From positions 5,208,001 to 5,272,000 of the forward strand of contig NZ_RAPV01000001.1 in assembly GCF_003610295.1 (NCBI RefSeq): a stretch of 64,000 nucleotides of DNA, written 5' to 3'. Positions within the stretch are counted from its first letter, which is position 1. Each line of letters starts with the position of its first letter. A program made the translations under genes and the position numbers. This document shows, piece after piece, positions 8,717-18,267 of this stretch. The DNA comes from Paraburkholderia sp. BL23I1N1. GTDB lineage: Bacteria > Pseudomonadota > Gammaproteobacteria > Burkholderiales > Burkholderiaceae. The notes under the pieces are model-generated. The model saw nothing but the letters and a program-made list of their open reading frames with translations, was not told the origin of the DNA and searched no databases.

Positions 8717-9744
8717 AGAAAATCTACGTTTCCGATGTCACCCTGCGCGACGGCAGCCACGCCGTTCGCCATCGTTACACCACGGACCAGGTGAAGCGCA
8801 TTGCGCGAGCACTGGACGAGGCCGGTGTGCATTCGATTGAGGTCGCGCATGGTGACGGCCTGCAGGGTGGCAGCTTCAACTATGGTTTCGGCGCCCATAC
8901 GGATGTTGAATGGATCGAGGCGGCGGCCAGCGTCGTTAAGCGGGCAACGATAGCGACGCTGCTACTTCCAGGCATCGGCACCGTGCATGATCTGAAGGCG
9001 GCCTATGATGCGGGTGCGCGCGTCGTGCGCGTGGCGACACATTGCACGGAGGCTGACATCAGCCTTCAGCATATCGAATACGCGCGCACGCTGGGTATGG
9101 AAGCGGTGGGTTTTCTGATGATGAGCCACATGGCGACGCCGGAGAAACTCGCAGAGCAGGCGAAGCTGATGGAGAGCTATGGCGCAACCTGCTGCTACGT
9201 GGTGGACTCGGGTGGCGCGCTTGGTATGGAGGACGTGCGCGAGCGCTTTCGCGCGTTCAAGAACATCCTGAAGCCTGAAACTGAGACCGGGATTCACGCC
9301 CACCATAACCTGAGCCTCGGCGTCGCGAATTCGATCGTAGCAGTGGAGGAGGGCTGCGATCGGGTCGATGCAAGCCTCGCAGGGATGGGCGCCGGCGCGG
9401 GCAACGCGCCGCTCGAAGTGTTCGTGGCGGCTGCCGATCGGCTCGGCTGGCAGCACGGCACCGACCTGTATGGGCTGATGGACGCTGCCGATGACATCGT
9501 GCGACCGCTACAGGACCGACCGGTTCGCGTGGACCGTGAGACGCTGGCCTTGGGCTACGCGGGCGTGTATTCGAGCTTCCTGCGGCATGCGGAAACCGCC
9601 GCCGCGAAATATGGCCTGAAGACCGTCGACATTCTTGTCGAACTTGGGCGCCGCAAGATGGTAGGCGGCCAGGAAGACATGATCGTCGACGTCGCATTGG
9701 ACCTGCTTCGCCGTGAAAACAGCGGAGGGGCTAACGGAGCGTGA
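8713..9744 (+). CDS. dmpG: 4-hydroxy-2-oxovalerate aldolase
   Basis: A 343-residue HMGL-like TIM-barrel aldolase. The metal-site residues are visible: Asp13 in 'LRDGSH' and the His195/His197 pair in 'GIHAHHN'. It cleaves 4-hydroxy-2-oxovalerate into pyruvate and acetaldehyde and passes acetaldehyde to the acylating dehydrogenase. It is coupled to that gene by an ATGA overlap and ends the operon. The next gene (LysR, minus strand) is convergent, 189 bp away. Confidence 0.93.
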   Translation: MKKIYVSDVTLRDGSHAVRHRYTTDQVKRIARALDEAGVHSIEVAHGDGLQGGSFNYGFGAHTDVEWIEAAASVVKRATIATLLLPGIGTVHDLKAAYDAGARVVRVATHCTEADISLQHIEYARTLGMEAVGFLMMSHMATPEKLAEQAKLMESYGATCCYVVDSGGALGMEDVRERFRAFKNILKPETETGIHAHHNLSLGVANSIVAVEEGCDRVDASLAGMGAGAGNAPLEVFVAAADRLGWQHGTDLYGLMDAADDIVRPLQDRPVRVDRETLALGYAGVYSSFLRHAETAAAKYGLKTVDILVELGRRKMVGGQEDMIVDVALDLLRRENSGGANGA

Positions 9745-9933
9745 CTGATTGGGATTCGGCAAGAATGCGCGCGTAGTCAGGCGGCGCCTCCATTGCGCCA
9801 TGCCGGTGCTCGCTAAACTGTCGCCGGGAAGAGCGCACCGCGGCCTGGTTCGCGCAGCGACAAACGGCCGTAGGGCGCAGCACCCGCCGTGGGTACGCGG
9901 GGCGGGAGGCCTGTGCCGTGTTCGCGTGAACTT

Positions 9934-10866
9934 CTATGCTTCGCTCTCCTGCGCTCCGAACAGCGAGGCGATCCGGTTGCGCAGCCACCGATTTCCCGGG
10001 TGATGATGAAATCTCTCGTGCCAGTGCTGGGTGATCTCAAATGAGGGTAGTGGTATCGGAACCTCGAGTATCTGCAATGGCGCCATTGCAGCGAAAGCGC
10101 TCGCAAGACGCCGTGGCAGCACCGCCAGGTAGTCACTATCTGCAATCAACGTCCACAACCCGAGGCAATGTGCAACGCGCGCCATGGTCGCGCGTTGCAC
10201 GCCATGTTCCTGAAACACAGCATCGATCAATGCCTCCATGGATGCATGTCCGCTTCCCGGCGGAAGGTAGACGAGATGCCGCTCTTTTAGAAACTGCTCC
10301 ATCGACAGCTTGCCTGCGACCCGGGGATGGCCGGCACGGGACACACAGACAAACGTCTCCGTGAACAGTCGCTGGCGATGAAACGGGCCTTCGAATTCAT
10401 GGAAGTAGCCTACCGCGAGGTCCACATCGCCATTCTCCATTGCGGACTCGCGCAGCCGGAATGGCGGCACCTGATCCGTATGGATCTGGACCAGTGGCGA
10501 CTCCTGCGCGATGAGACGCAGCAGACGTGGCAGCAGCACGAACTGGCCGACGTCGGTCATGAACAGCGTGAATGTACGCTCCGCGTGCGCTGGATCGAAG
10601 CCGAGCTTGTGCTCTAGCGTCGCGCGAATTTGCGCAAGACTCTCACGGATTGGCCCGGCGATTTCTTCAGCCCACGTGGTGGGCATCATCCCTTCGGATG
10701 TCCGTACGAAGAGTGGGTCACCCATCGCATCGCGCAGGCGGTTCAGCGCGTTGCTCACCGTCGACTGGGTCAGCCCCAGGTTCAAAGCGGCAACGGTTAC
10801 GCTGCGCGTCCGCAGGATCGCATCGAACACCTTCAACAGGTTGAGATCAATACGGTTTGGGTTCAT
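9934..10866 (-). CDS. LysR-type regulator (NodD/NahR-like) of module B
   Basis: From the ATG whose complement is at 10864-10866 the protein has 310 residues and opens 'MNPNRIDLNLLKVFDAILRTRS', the usual LysR start. A longer frame reaching 11052 has no family support. The HTH is at ~6-65; the effector domain follows. It is divergent from the reductase-VOC-FAH genes starting at 11117, so it most likely controls them. It is related in style to the module A regulator but clearly a different protein. Confidence 0.87.
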   Translation of the reverse strand: MNPNRIDLNLLKVFDAILRTRSVTVAALNLGLTQSTVSNALNRLRDAMGDPLFVRTSEGMMPTTWAEEIAGPIRESLAQIRATLEHKLGFDPAHAERTFTLFMTDVGQFVLLPRLLRLIAQESPLVQIHTDQVPPFRLRESAMENGDVDLAVGYFHEFEGPFHRQRLFTETFVCVSRAGHPRVAGKLSMEQFLKERHLVYLPPGSGHASMEALIDAVFQEHGVQRATMARVAHCLGLWTLIADSDYLAVLPRRLASAFAAMAPLQILEVPIPLPSFEITQHWHERFHHHPGNRWLRNRIASLFGAQESEA

Positions 10867-11116
10867 TTGCTTTGCACGCGGCAGTTCAGGACAACGCCGC
10901 TTCGGGATGTAATGGTAGGTACCGCTGCCTGTCCAGTCGATCGGTAGAAGTCCCAGCCTTCTCCGCGTGTCATTGATACTGGAAATACGCGCAATTTCGA
11001 TTTCCAATTCGACCGCGAAGGCGGGTGTTCGTACTCTGTTGCATGTAGTCACCGCCTGCCGATTACACCCATGATCGGATCAGGAAGGTAAAAAGTCCTA
11101 TATGGGGGAGACGTTT
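10867..11116. promoter_or_regulatory. Divergent promoter region of module B
   Basis: A 250-bp gap between the divergent LysR and reductase start codons that should hold both promoters. The AGGAAGG near 11080 lies too far from ATG 11102 and 11117 to be their ribosome-binding site. GGGGGAG just before ATG 11117 is a better fit, which decides the reductase start. No clear -35/-10 pair could be fixed. Confidence 0.4.
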
Positions 11117-12181
11117 ATGACTTTTAAAGTGACACTGCGGCCGAGCGGTCACGCCTACTCTGCGGAGGAAGGTGTCAGCATTCTATCGGCAGGCCTCGCC
11201 GCCGGCTATTCGCTCGCATACAGTTGCCGGGCCGGTGTATGCCGGACTTGCAAATGCAAGGTGGTCCAGGGCGAGATCGATCATGGCGACGTATTGCAGG
11301 CTTATCTACCGGACAGCGAGCGACGGGAAGGCTATGCGCTGATTTGCCAGGCGCGCGCAAGCTCGGACGTCGTAATCGAAGCGCATGAGCTGAGCGGACT
11401 TGCGGGGAACCGCCCACGGGTGATGCCGAGCCGCGTCACCAAACTCGAACGGCTCGCCTCCGACGTTGTGGTACTGCGCGTGCGCCTGCCGATGAACGAG
11501 AATTTCCTGTTCGCAGCTGGCCAATACGTGGACATTCTGTTGACGGACGGCGAGCGCAGAACCTATTCGATCGCGAGTGCACCGCGCGCGGAAGGCGTCA
11601 CGGAGCTGGAGTTCCATCTGCGTCGTATGCCCGGTGGACTCTTCACGGATCGTGTTTTTTCCGCGATGAAAGTGCGCGATCTCCTGACACTCGAAGGTCC
11701 GCTCGGAACGTTCTTCGTCCGTGACAGCGACAAACCAATGATTTTCATTGCGGGCGGCACGGGTTTCGCCCCGATCAAATCGATGCTGCTCAATGCGTTC
11801 GCGCGGCACATCCACGAAAAGCGGCCCATTCACTTCTACTGGGGTGCTCGCACGCGCGAGGGGTTGTACATGCTTGAAGTTGTCAACGAATGGACCGAGC
11901 ACTACCCCGACTTTACATTCGTGCCCGTCATTTCCGATCCCACGCCTGGGTGTGGTTGGGCAGGACGTACTGGCTATGTTCATCAGGCAGTGCTGGACGA
12001 TCACGCGGATCTCTCGGGGCGCGAAGTATACGTCTGCGGAGCCCCGGGACTAGTCGAAGCTGCCAGGAGCGACTTTGTCACATCCCGGAACCTCGCCCCA
12101 CAAGACTTCTTTGCCGACGAGTTTCTGCCAGCATCCGACAGGCGCACTGCAATCCAACCTCTGGTGGAGCCCCTTTCATGA
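11117..12181 (+). CDS. Plant-type ferredoxin/FAD/NAD oxygenase reductase
   Basis: A 354-residue three-domain electron-transfer protein. It has an N-terminal [2Fe-2S] domain (Cys37, Cys42, Cys45, Cys77), an FAD domain with 'RTYSIASAP', and an NAD domain with 'GGTGFAPIKSM'. This layout is that of phenol hydroxylase P5 and benzoate/anthranilate-type dioxygenase reductases. It should pass electrons from NAD(P)H to a ring-hydroxylating oxygenase, yet no oxygenase subunit is encoded beside it, so its partner must lie elsewhere. The start at 11117 has GGGGGAG six bases upstream; ATG 11102 is the alternative. It is coupled to the VOC gene by a 4-nt overlap. Confidence 0.87.
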   Translation: MTFKVTLRPSGHAYSAEEGVSILSAGLAAGYSLAYSCRAGVCRTCKCKVVQGEIDHGDVLQAYLPDSERREGYALICQARASSDVVIEAHELSGLAGNRPRVMPSRVTKLERLASDVVVLRVRLPMNENFLFAAGQYVDILLTDGERRTYSIASAPRAEGVTELEFHLRRMPGGLFTDRVFSAMKVRDLLTLEGPLGTFFVRDSDKPMIFIAGGTGFAPIKSMLLNAFARHIHEKRPIHFYWGARTREGLYMLEVVNEWTEHYPDFTFVPVISDPTPGCGWAGRTGYVHQAVLDDHADLSGREVYVCGAPGLVEAARSDFVTSRNLAPQDFFADEFLPASDRRTAIQPLVEPLS

Positions 12182-12714
12182 GCCACATTCTCGAACTAAC
12201 CGACGATGCAGTCATCGTGCCCGCGAACAGCACATCCGTCGTCAAACCTTACGTCATGTCGCACGGCACACTGCCTTGCCGTGATCTTGCCCAGTCGCGC
12301 AAGTTTTACGAGGAGTTCCTCGGCCTGGAATGCGTGCAGCACGGCATCACGTCGATGGTCTTCCGTTGCGGGTTGAAGTTCCACGTCGTCTGCGTCCTGG
12401 TCGGCGCTGGATGTCCGCCTTGCAACATGCACAATCATTGGGGCCTCGACGTTATATCGGAAGCCGAAGTAGATGCAGCGTACGCGGCGGCGCTCCGGCT
12501 GAAGGATGTCTACGGCATCCAGGAAGTTCAAACCCCCGAGCGGCGCCACGGCGTTTACTCCTTTTACATGGTGGACGTCAACGGCAGCTGGTGGGAAATC
12601 CAGTACTACCCGGGCTTCCAGAATGACGACATGTTCGATTTTGGAGACCGCTTTACGCCGGATGGCAAGGCGATTACAGGCTCGTCTGAGCCAGCGGTGA
12701 GGGGTGAGAAATGA
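12178..12714 (+). CDS. Single-module VOC-family protein, possible ring-cleavage dioxygenase
   Basis: A 178-residue VOC-fold protein starting at the ATG that overlaps the reductase stop. Candidate metal ligands are His29 ('MSHGTLP'), His85/His87 ('NMHNHWGLDV') and Glu140 ('WWEIQYY'), the spacing expected of an active metal site. Two genes of the same transcript flank it without gaps: an oxygenase reductase before and a FAH hydrolase after. A dioxygenase acting on a gentisate-like diphenol followed by hydrolysis is a sensible inference. A glyoxalase-like or isomerase role is possible. Confidence 0.7.
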   Translation: MSHILELTDDAVIVPANSTSVVKPYVMSHGTLPCRDLAQSRKFYEEFLGLECVQHGITSMVFRCGLKFHVVCVLVGAGCPPCNMHNHWGLDVISEAEVDAAYAAALRLKDVYGIQEVQTPERRHGVYSFYMVDVNGSWWEIQYYPGFQNDDMFDFGDRFTPDGKAITGSSEPAVRGEK

Positions 12715-13637
12715 CGTTTGCATTGGCATCAATTTCAGATGGTGGCCGCGTCAGCGCAGCACTCAGGATCGGGAGCACGTTCTGGAGCTTACCGCTCGCT
12801 GCAAAGCGGCTCGGCCTCGGGGACCTCCCGAACCAGCTGAGCGACATATTCGGCCTCTGGCACGAGAACCGCGATGCGGTTATGCGCGTGGCTGACGCTG
12901 CCGACACCGGCAGGCTGTCGGACCTTGCCATTGACGAGCATGATGCGCATATCGTGCTCCCGCTCCAATACCCGCGCAAGGTGTTCTGCGTGGGGGCAAA
13001 TTATGCCGACCACCTTGCGGAGATGCAGGTAGTTATCGAAAAAGTGGAAGGCCGCGCGCCGTTCTTTTTCATGAAACCGGCCACGACGGCCCTCACGGGA
13101 CCGGGACATTCAGTCCATATTCCTGCGGGCTGCAGCAACTTCGACTGGGAAGCGGAACTGGTGGTGGTGTTTGGCCGCGGCGGACGCAACATCAGTCCTG
13201 AAGCGGCGCTTGACCACATCGCCGGATACACGCTGGGCATCGACTTCACTGCCCGCGACCAGTTCGTCGCTCCCCATCTTCCGTTCAATTTCGACTTCTC
13301 GCTCGGCAAGTGCCAGGACAAGGGCACGCCGATAGGGCCTGTCATCGTACCGAAGGAGTTCGTCGACGGCGAGCGCTTAGACTTTCGGCTCTCGGTCAAT
13401 GGCGTGCAGAAACAGCGGGGATGTACCGCGGACATGATCTATTCGTTTGCCGAACAGATTGCCGGCATCAGCAGGGCCATTTGCATCGAGCCGGGCGACA
13501 TCATGTTCACTGGCTCTCCTGCGGGCGTCGGCGCGGCGAACGGCGAATCGTTGTCGGCGGGCGACAGGGTTGTCGTGGAGGCAGAAGCGATAGGCCACAT
13601 GGAAGTGGTGATTCAGGCCTCTGTCGGGCGCGAATAA
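12711..13637 (+). CDS. Fumarylacetoacetate hydrolase-family protein
   Basis: A 308-residue FAH-fold enzyme, ATGA-coupled to the VOC gene. The acidic metal site is visible in 'NFDWEAELVVVFG'. The C-terminal half has the conserved 'GDIMFTGSPAGVGAA'. Family members hydrolyse acylpyruvates such as fumarylpyruvate or maleylpyruvate, or act as oxaloacetate/ketoacid isomerase-decarboxylases. Its coupling to a VOC protein suggests it processes the ring-fission product of that enzyme. Confidence 0.85.
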   Translation: MTFALASISDGGRVSAALRIGSTFWSLPLAAKRLGLGDLPNQLSDIFGLWHENRDAVMRVADAADTGRLSDLAIDEHDAHIVLPLQYPRKVFCVGANYADHLAEMQVVIEKVEGRAPFFFMKPATTALTGPGHSVHIPAGCSNFDWEAELVVVFGRGGRNISPEAALDHIAGYTLGIDFTARDQFVAPHLPFNFDFSLGKCQDKGTPIGPVIVPKEFVDGERLDFRLSVNGVQKQRGCTADMIYSFAEQIAGISRAICIEPGDIMFTGSPAGVGAANGESLSAGDRVVVEAEAIGHMEVVIQASVGRE

Positions 13638-13736
13638 ACGCACCCACATAGCTTTCCCTTTTGACGGATGGCATTGCCGCGACACGCGGCTGCTCCAGAG
13701 ATTCTGTGCAAATGAATGTAAATAGGATTACGTATT

Positions 13737-16397
13737 ATGTCAGATGAAGTTCACGATAACGACCCGCAAGAAACACGCGAGTGGCTCGAAGCGCTGCAGG
13801 CAGTTGTTGACTGTTGCGGCAGCGATCGCGGCTCATTCCTGTTGCAAAGGCTCCGCGGTCTCGCGCGGCAACTTGGCATCGCGACGCGGTCACAGCCGGT
13901 CACAGAGTATCGCAACACAGTCGGTCTAGATCGTCAAGGTCCCTATCCGGGCAACATCGAGCTCGAAGAGCGCATCACCTCGATCATGCGGTGGAACGCG
14001 CTTGCCATGGTCGTTCGGGCCAATCGTGCCTATGGTGAGCTGGGCGGGCATATTGCCAGTTTTGCATCGGCCGCTGAGATCTTTGAAACCGGCTTCAACC
14101 ACTTCTTCCATGCCACCAGTGAGCGACACGGCGGAGACCTCGTCTACTTCCAGCCGCATTCGGCGCCGGGAGTGTACGCCCGCGCCTTTCTGGAGGGACG
14201 ACTGACCGAAGAACATCTGTCCGACTTTCGCCAGGAAATCGGTGGCAACGGTCTTTGCTCATACCCGCATCCCTGGCTAATGCCCGACTTCTGGCAGTTC
14301 CCCACCGGGTCAATGGGAATCGGCCCGATCAGCGCCATCTACCAAGCACGTTTCATGCGCTATCTCGAAGGTCGGGGCCTCGCGCAAACGGCGGACCGCC
14401 ACGTATGGGGCGTGTTCGGAGACGGTGAGATGGACGAGCCGGAGTCGATCGCGGCGCTGACGCTGGCCTCGCGCGAAAAGCTCGACAATGTCACGTTCGT
14501 CATCAACTGCAACCTCCAACGTCTGGACGGCCCCGTGCGCGGCAATGGGCAGATTGTTCAGGAGCTGGAGGCGCTGTTCGCGGGCGCCGGTTGGAATGTG
14601 ATCAAGGTGCTGTGGGGTTCAGAGTGGGACGGCCTGTTCGCGCGTGACGTGACCAATGCGTTGCTGCGGCGCCTTGGTGCAACCGTCGACGGTAAGTACC
14701 AGACACTGGGCGCGAAGGACGGCGCATACAACCTGGCCCATTTCTTCCAGGACGATCCCGAACTGGCGATGCTGGTCTCGCACATGTCAGATGCGCAGAT
14801 CGACGCCCTCAAGCGCGGTGGCCACGACATGCGAAAGCTGTACACGGCTTTCGCTGCTGCGAAAGCGCACAAGGGACAGCCCACGGTTATTCTCGCCAAG
14901 ACGAAGAAGGGTTTTGGCATGGGCGGTGCGGGCGAGTCGCGCATGACGGCTCACCAGACCAAAAAGCTGGACGTTGAGACGCTCAAAGCGTTCCGTGAGC
15001 GCTTCGGTCTGCCTCTAAGCGATGATGATCTGGAGTCGCTGAATTTCTATCACCCGGGCGCCGAAAGCGCCGAGGTCCGATATCTGACGGCACGTCGCGA
15101 GGCGCTGGGCGGCTATCTCCCCGCCCGCCGCCGCAGGGCTCAACGTCTTGACGTGCCACCCATTGCGGACTACGCGCAGTTCGCTCTGCAGGCTGCGGAC
15201 AAGGAAATGTCGACGACGATGGCCGTGGTGCGTCTCTTCAGCCAGCTGATCAAGGACCCAACGCTCGGCCCGCGTATCGTGCCGATCGTTGCCGACGAGG
15301 CCCGCACGTTCGGAATGGCGAACCTGTTCAGGCAAGTCGGGATCTATTCACCTTCTGGCCAGCTCTATGAACCGGAGGACGCCGGCTCGATGCTGTGTTA
15401 CCGCGAATCGAAGAACGGCCAGCTGCTAGAGGAGGGCATCACGGAGGCAGGCGCCGTCTCGTCATGGACAGCTGCGGCCACAGCCTATAGCGTGCACGCG
15501 ATGCCGATGCTGCCCTTCTACATCTATTACTCGATGTTCGGATTCCAGCGGGTCGGCGACCTGATCTGGGCCGCAGCCGATCAGCGGGCGCGCGGCTTTC
15601 TCATCGGCGCGACGGCGGGCCGCACCACACTTAGCGGCGAGGGTCTTCAGCATCAGGATGGTACGAGCCATGTTATGGCCGCGACTGTTCCGAACTGCCG
15701 CGCGTACGACCCCGCTTTCGCCTGCGAACTCGCTGTGATCGTCGATCACGGCGCGCGCCAGATGCTCGAACAGCAGGAAGACATCTTTTACTACCTGACG
15801 GTGACGAACGAGAACTATGCACAGCCGTCGCTGCCCGCTGGCGTCGAGGACGATGTGATCAAAGGGATGTACCGCCTTGCGTCTCACGATGTCGAGGGCG
15901 CGAGAGGCAAGGTTCGGCTGCTTGGCTCAGGCGCCATCTTGCGCGAGGTGATCGCAGCGAGCGAATTGCTCGCGAAAGACTGGGGCGTGTCTAGCGAAAT
16001 CTGGAGCGTTACCAGCTTCAGTGAGCTGGCACGCGAGGCGAGGGACGTCGAGCGCTGGAACCGTCTGCATCTGTTGGTGAGCAGCCGAACCAGCCACGTC
16101 GAGCGCAGCCTTGCGGGCACGGAGCCAGTCGTCGCCGCGAGCGATTACGTGCGCGCTTATGCGCAACTAATCGCGCCCTACGTGACGGGTCGCTTTACCG
16201 CGCTCGGGACTGACGGGTTTGGACGCAGCGGCACGCGCGGACAACTCCGCCGCTTCTTCGAAGTGGACAGGTACCACATTGCGCTCGCCGCGTTGTCGGC
16301 GCTCGTGCGCGATGGTGTGATACCGCGCGACGCCGCTGCGTCGGCCATTGAGCGCTACCAGCTCGCAGACGACGCGCCCGCTTCATGGGTGGTGTGA
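13737..16397 (+). CDS. Homodimeric pyruvate dehydrogenase E1 (AceE-like)
   Basis: An 886-residue protein, the length of AceE-type homodimeric E1. The thiamine-diphosphate motif starts at 'GDGEMDEPES' and runs on to 'NLQRLDGPVRGNG'; the transketolase-like C-terminal domain follows. It decarboxylates pyruvate (or a related 2-oxoacid) and reductively acetylates an E2 lipoyl domain. No E2 or E3 gene lies beside it, so it would use housekeeping partners. Its place after a ring-cleavage pair suggests it handles pyruvate or another short 2-oxoacid released by aromatic breakdown. MdeB-type 2-oxobutyrate specificity is an alternative. Confidence 0.9.
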   Translation: MSDEVHDNDPQETREWLEALQAVVDCCGSDRGSFLLQRLRGLARQLGIATRSQPVTEYRNTVGLDRQGPYPGNIELEERITSIMRWNALAMVVRANRAYGELGGHIASFASAAEIFETGFNHFFHATSERHGGDLVYFQPHSAPGVYARAFLEGRLTEEHLSDFRQEIGGNGLCSYPHPWLMPDFWQFPTGSMGIGPISAIYQARFMRYLEGRGLAQTADRHVWGVFGDGEMDEPESIAALTLASREKLDNVTFVINCNLQRLDGPVRGNGQIVQELEALFAGAGWNVIKVLWGSEWDGLFARDVTNALLRRLGATVDGKYQTLGAKDGAYNLAHFFQDDPELAMLVSHMSDAQIDALKRGGHDMRKLYTAFAAAKAHKGQPTVILAKTKKGFGMGGAGESRMTAHQTKKLDVETLKAFRERFGLPLSDDDLESLNFYHPGAESAEVRYLTARREALGGYLPARRRRAQRLDVPPIADYAQFALQAADKEMSTTMAVVRLFSQLIKDPTLGPRIVPIVADEARTFGMANLFRQVGIYSPSGQLYEPEDAGSMLCYRESKNGQLLEEGITEAGAVSSWTAAATAYSVHAMPMLPFYIYYSMFGFQRVGDLIWAAADQRARGFLIGATAGRTTLSGEGLQHQDGTSHVMAATVPNCRAYDPAFACELAVIVDHGARQMLEQQEDIFYYLTVTNENYAQPSLPAGVEDDVIKGMYRLASHDVEGARGKVRLLGSGAILREVIAASELLAKDWGVSSEIWSVTSFSELAREARDVERWNRLHLLVSSRTSHVERSLAGTEPVVAASDYVRAYAQLIAPYVTGRFTALGTDGFGRSGTRGQLRRFFEVDRYHIALAALSALVRDGVIPRDAAASAIERYQLADDAPASWVV

Positions 16398-16741
16398 CGC
16401 GTCGGCGATGTCAGCGTCGCCCGGGCGACGGGATTGCCCGCACGGAAGACGACGCCATCGTCCCGCCTCCTGACGTTCGGATACGCCGACGGACACCGAA
16501 TCCACCGGGACATGATGGCCGCCACGACGCTTGAGTGCTGATGGCGGCTGCAAGCGAACAACAGCGGGCATGGCCTCCAGACTGAACGCAGCTGGCACGT
16601 CCCTGTGCGGGCGCACCGCCTGCCTCAGTGATGTGGTCATTGGCAGGCGAGTGACAGGTATGCGGGGCGATCTGATTGCTTCACCGTGCAGGACGGCGCA
16701 CCGGACTTTTTCAATACAACAAATCGTGGAATGGAGACGAA
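16398..16741. other. Intergenic region between E1 and outer-membrane channel
   Basis: 344 bp with no supported gene. Seventeen bases after the E1 stop lies a 16-nt perfect palindrome (16415-16430, CGTCGCCCGGGCGACG) that could act as a transcription terminator or attenuator, though no T-run follows. Confidence 0.4.
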
Positions 16742-17926
16742 ATGAGAACAGGCAGCTTGGTGGCGCTGACATGTGTCGGATGGCTCTGCGTGAGCGCGCA
16801 TAGCTTTGCCAGTACCGGCATTTACGCAACCGGCTACGGCACACGTGAGCAAGGGATGGGCGGAGTCGGCATCGCAACCGGCGAGTCGGCGCTTGCGCCG
16901 GCAGAGAACCCCGCAGGCATCGCGTTTTCAGGCGACCGCCTGGATATCGGTGGCGGCCTGTTCTTCATCCACGGCGGGGCTCAGGACAACGGCGTCTCCT
17001 ACAACGCGAAGACAGGCATCACGCCGATGCCCGAGTTCGGCTATGTGAAGTCGCTCTCGCCTTCGCTCGTGTTTGGCGTGGCGTCGTGGGCGTCTGGTGC
17101 GTCAATGAGTTACAGGGCGCCCTATGGAGGCGTTCCGGGAAATTCGAATACGTATTCGCAAGGTGTTTTTGTGCACGTTGCGCCCACCATTGCGTACCGC
17201 TTCGGGGCTGAGAAGAACCATGCACTTGCGCTGTCCTTCGTCGGAGCGCTGTCGACCATCGATGTCGAAGGCATTCAGGGCCAAACGGGACTGCCGAATC
17301 AGGGGCGTGACTGGACGCCGGGCTATGGCTTCAAGATCGGCTGGATGAGCCAGTTTACTTCGCAGCTGTCGATGGGCGCGTTCTATGCGTCGAAGGTTCA
17401 GTACACGCCCTGGCACAAATACGACGACATCTTCGCGGATGGAGGACGATTCGAAGAGCCGGAACAGTACGGCGTCGGCATCGCTTTCCGGCCGACTCCG
17501 AAGTGGCTGGTCGGCTTCGACTGGCTGCGGTTCAACTATGGCAAGACGCATGTGCTTGGCAATCCGGTCAACTTCGGCGCGCCGCTTGGCAGCATCGACG
17601 GTTCCGGGTTCGGCTTCGCCAACATCAACGCTTACCGCTTTGGGGTGCAATACGACGTGAGCGACCGGCTTACGGTCCGGGGCGGCTTCGAAATCACCAA
17701 CCAGCTCGTGACGCCGGGCAATACCGCATTTACGTTTCTCGTGCCGACGACGCTCAGGCGCACCTACACGCTCGGCGCGACGTACCGGATCGACAAACAG
17801 ACGGAGCTGTCGTTCGCGTATGCGGTGTCGCCGCGCGTGCAGGTGAACGGAACGGGCGTCAGCGCGGGGACCAACCCGTACGGGCAGAACAACTTCGTTG
17901 CACTCACCTATACGAAGAAATTCTGA
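16742..17926 (+). CDS. FadL/TodX-type outer-membrane transporter
   Basis: A 394-residue protein starting at ATG 16742 with a hydrophobic signal peptide (~residues 1-24, ending 'AHSFAS'). The mature N-terminus 'GYGTREQGMGGVGIATGES' and the following 'NPAGIAF' are hallmarks of FadL/TodX channels, which take hydrophobic aromatics or fatty acids across the outer membrane. The C-terminus ends in Phe preceded by 'VALTYTKK', typical of beta-barrels inserted by Bam. Its location after module B suggests uptake of that pathway's substrate. Confidence 0.87.
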   Translation: MRTGSLVALTCVGWLCVSAHSFASTGIYATGYGTREQGMGGVGIATGESALAPAENPAGIAFSGDRLDIGGGLFFIHGGAQDNGVSYNAKTGITPMPEFGYVKSLSPSLVFGVASWASGASMSYRAPYGGVPGNSNTYSQGVFVHVAPTIAYRFGAEKNHALALSFVGALSTIDVEGIQGQTGLPNQGRDWTPGYGFKIGWMSQFTSQLSMGAFYASKVQYTPWHKYDDIFADGGRFEEPEQYGVGIAFRPTPKWLVGFDWLRFNYGKTHVLGNPVNFGAPLGSIDGSGFGFANINAYRFGVQYDVSDRLTVRGGFEITNQLVTPGNTAFTFLVPTTLRRTYTLGATYRIDKQTELSFAYAVSPRVQVNGTGVSAGTNPYGQNNFVALTYTKKF

Positions 17927-18015
17927 CCTCGGATCTAGTATGACGGCGCGGCGTATGACGCAAGTTTCGCCTACCTAATCAATCCCCATATCTTCCTATC
18001 GTTGGTGATTCCCGA

Positions 18016-18046
18016 CGGCGGCTGCTTGCGAAGAGAGCAGCCGCCG
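18016..18046. terminator. Strong hairpin downstream of the FadL/TodX gene
   Basis: A perfect 11-bp GC-rich stem (18016-18026 paired with 18036-18046) with a 9-nt loop, ~90 bp after the channel gene stop. There is no long T-run, so it may be a rho-independent-like stabilising hairpin rather than a classical terminator. Confidence 0.45.
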
Positions 18047-18267
18047 CTCGTCGAGCGAGACTAGCCTTTTTCGCCTGTCGGGCTTCGGTTCGATCCGGCA
18101 GCACTGCGCACTGAAACGAGATCTGCTGCGCGCTTCTCTCTATCGCAAACACCTCACGGCCCGGGTCTTCGCATGCCGCGAAGCTATCAATATCACCCAA
18201 ACTGCGTCGAATGATTTATGCGCCGCAGTTCCTTAAATCCTGCAAGTTGATAATCATTGAAAGGCCT

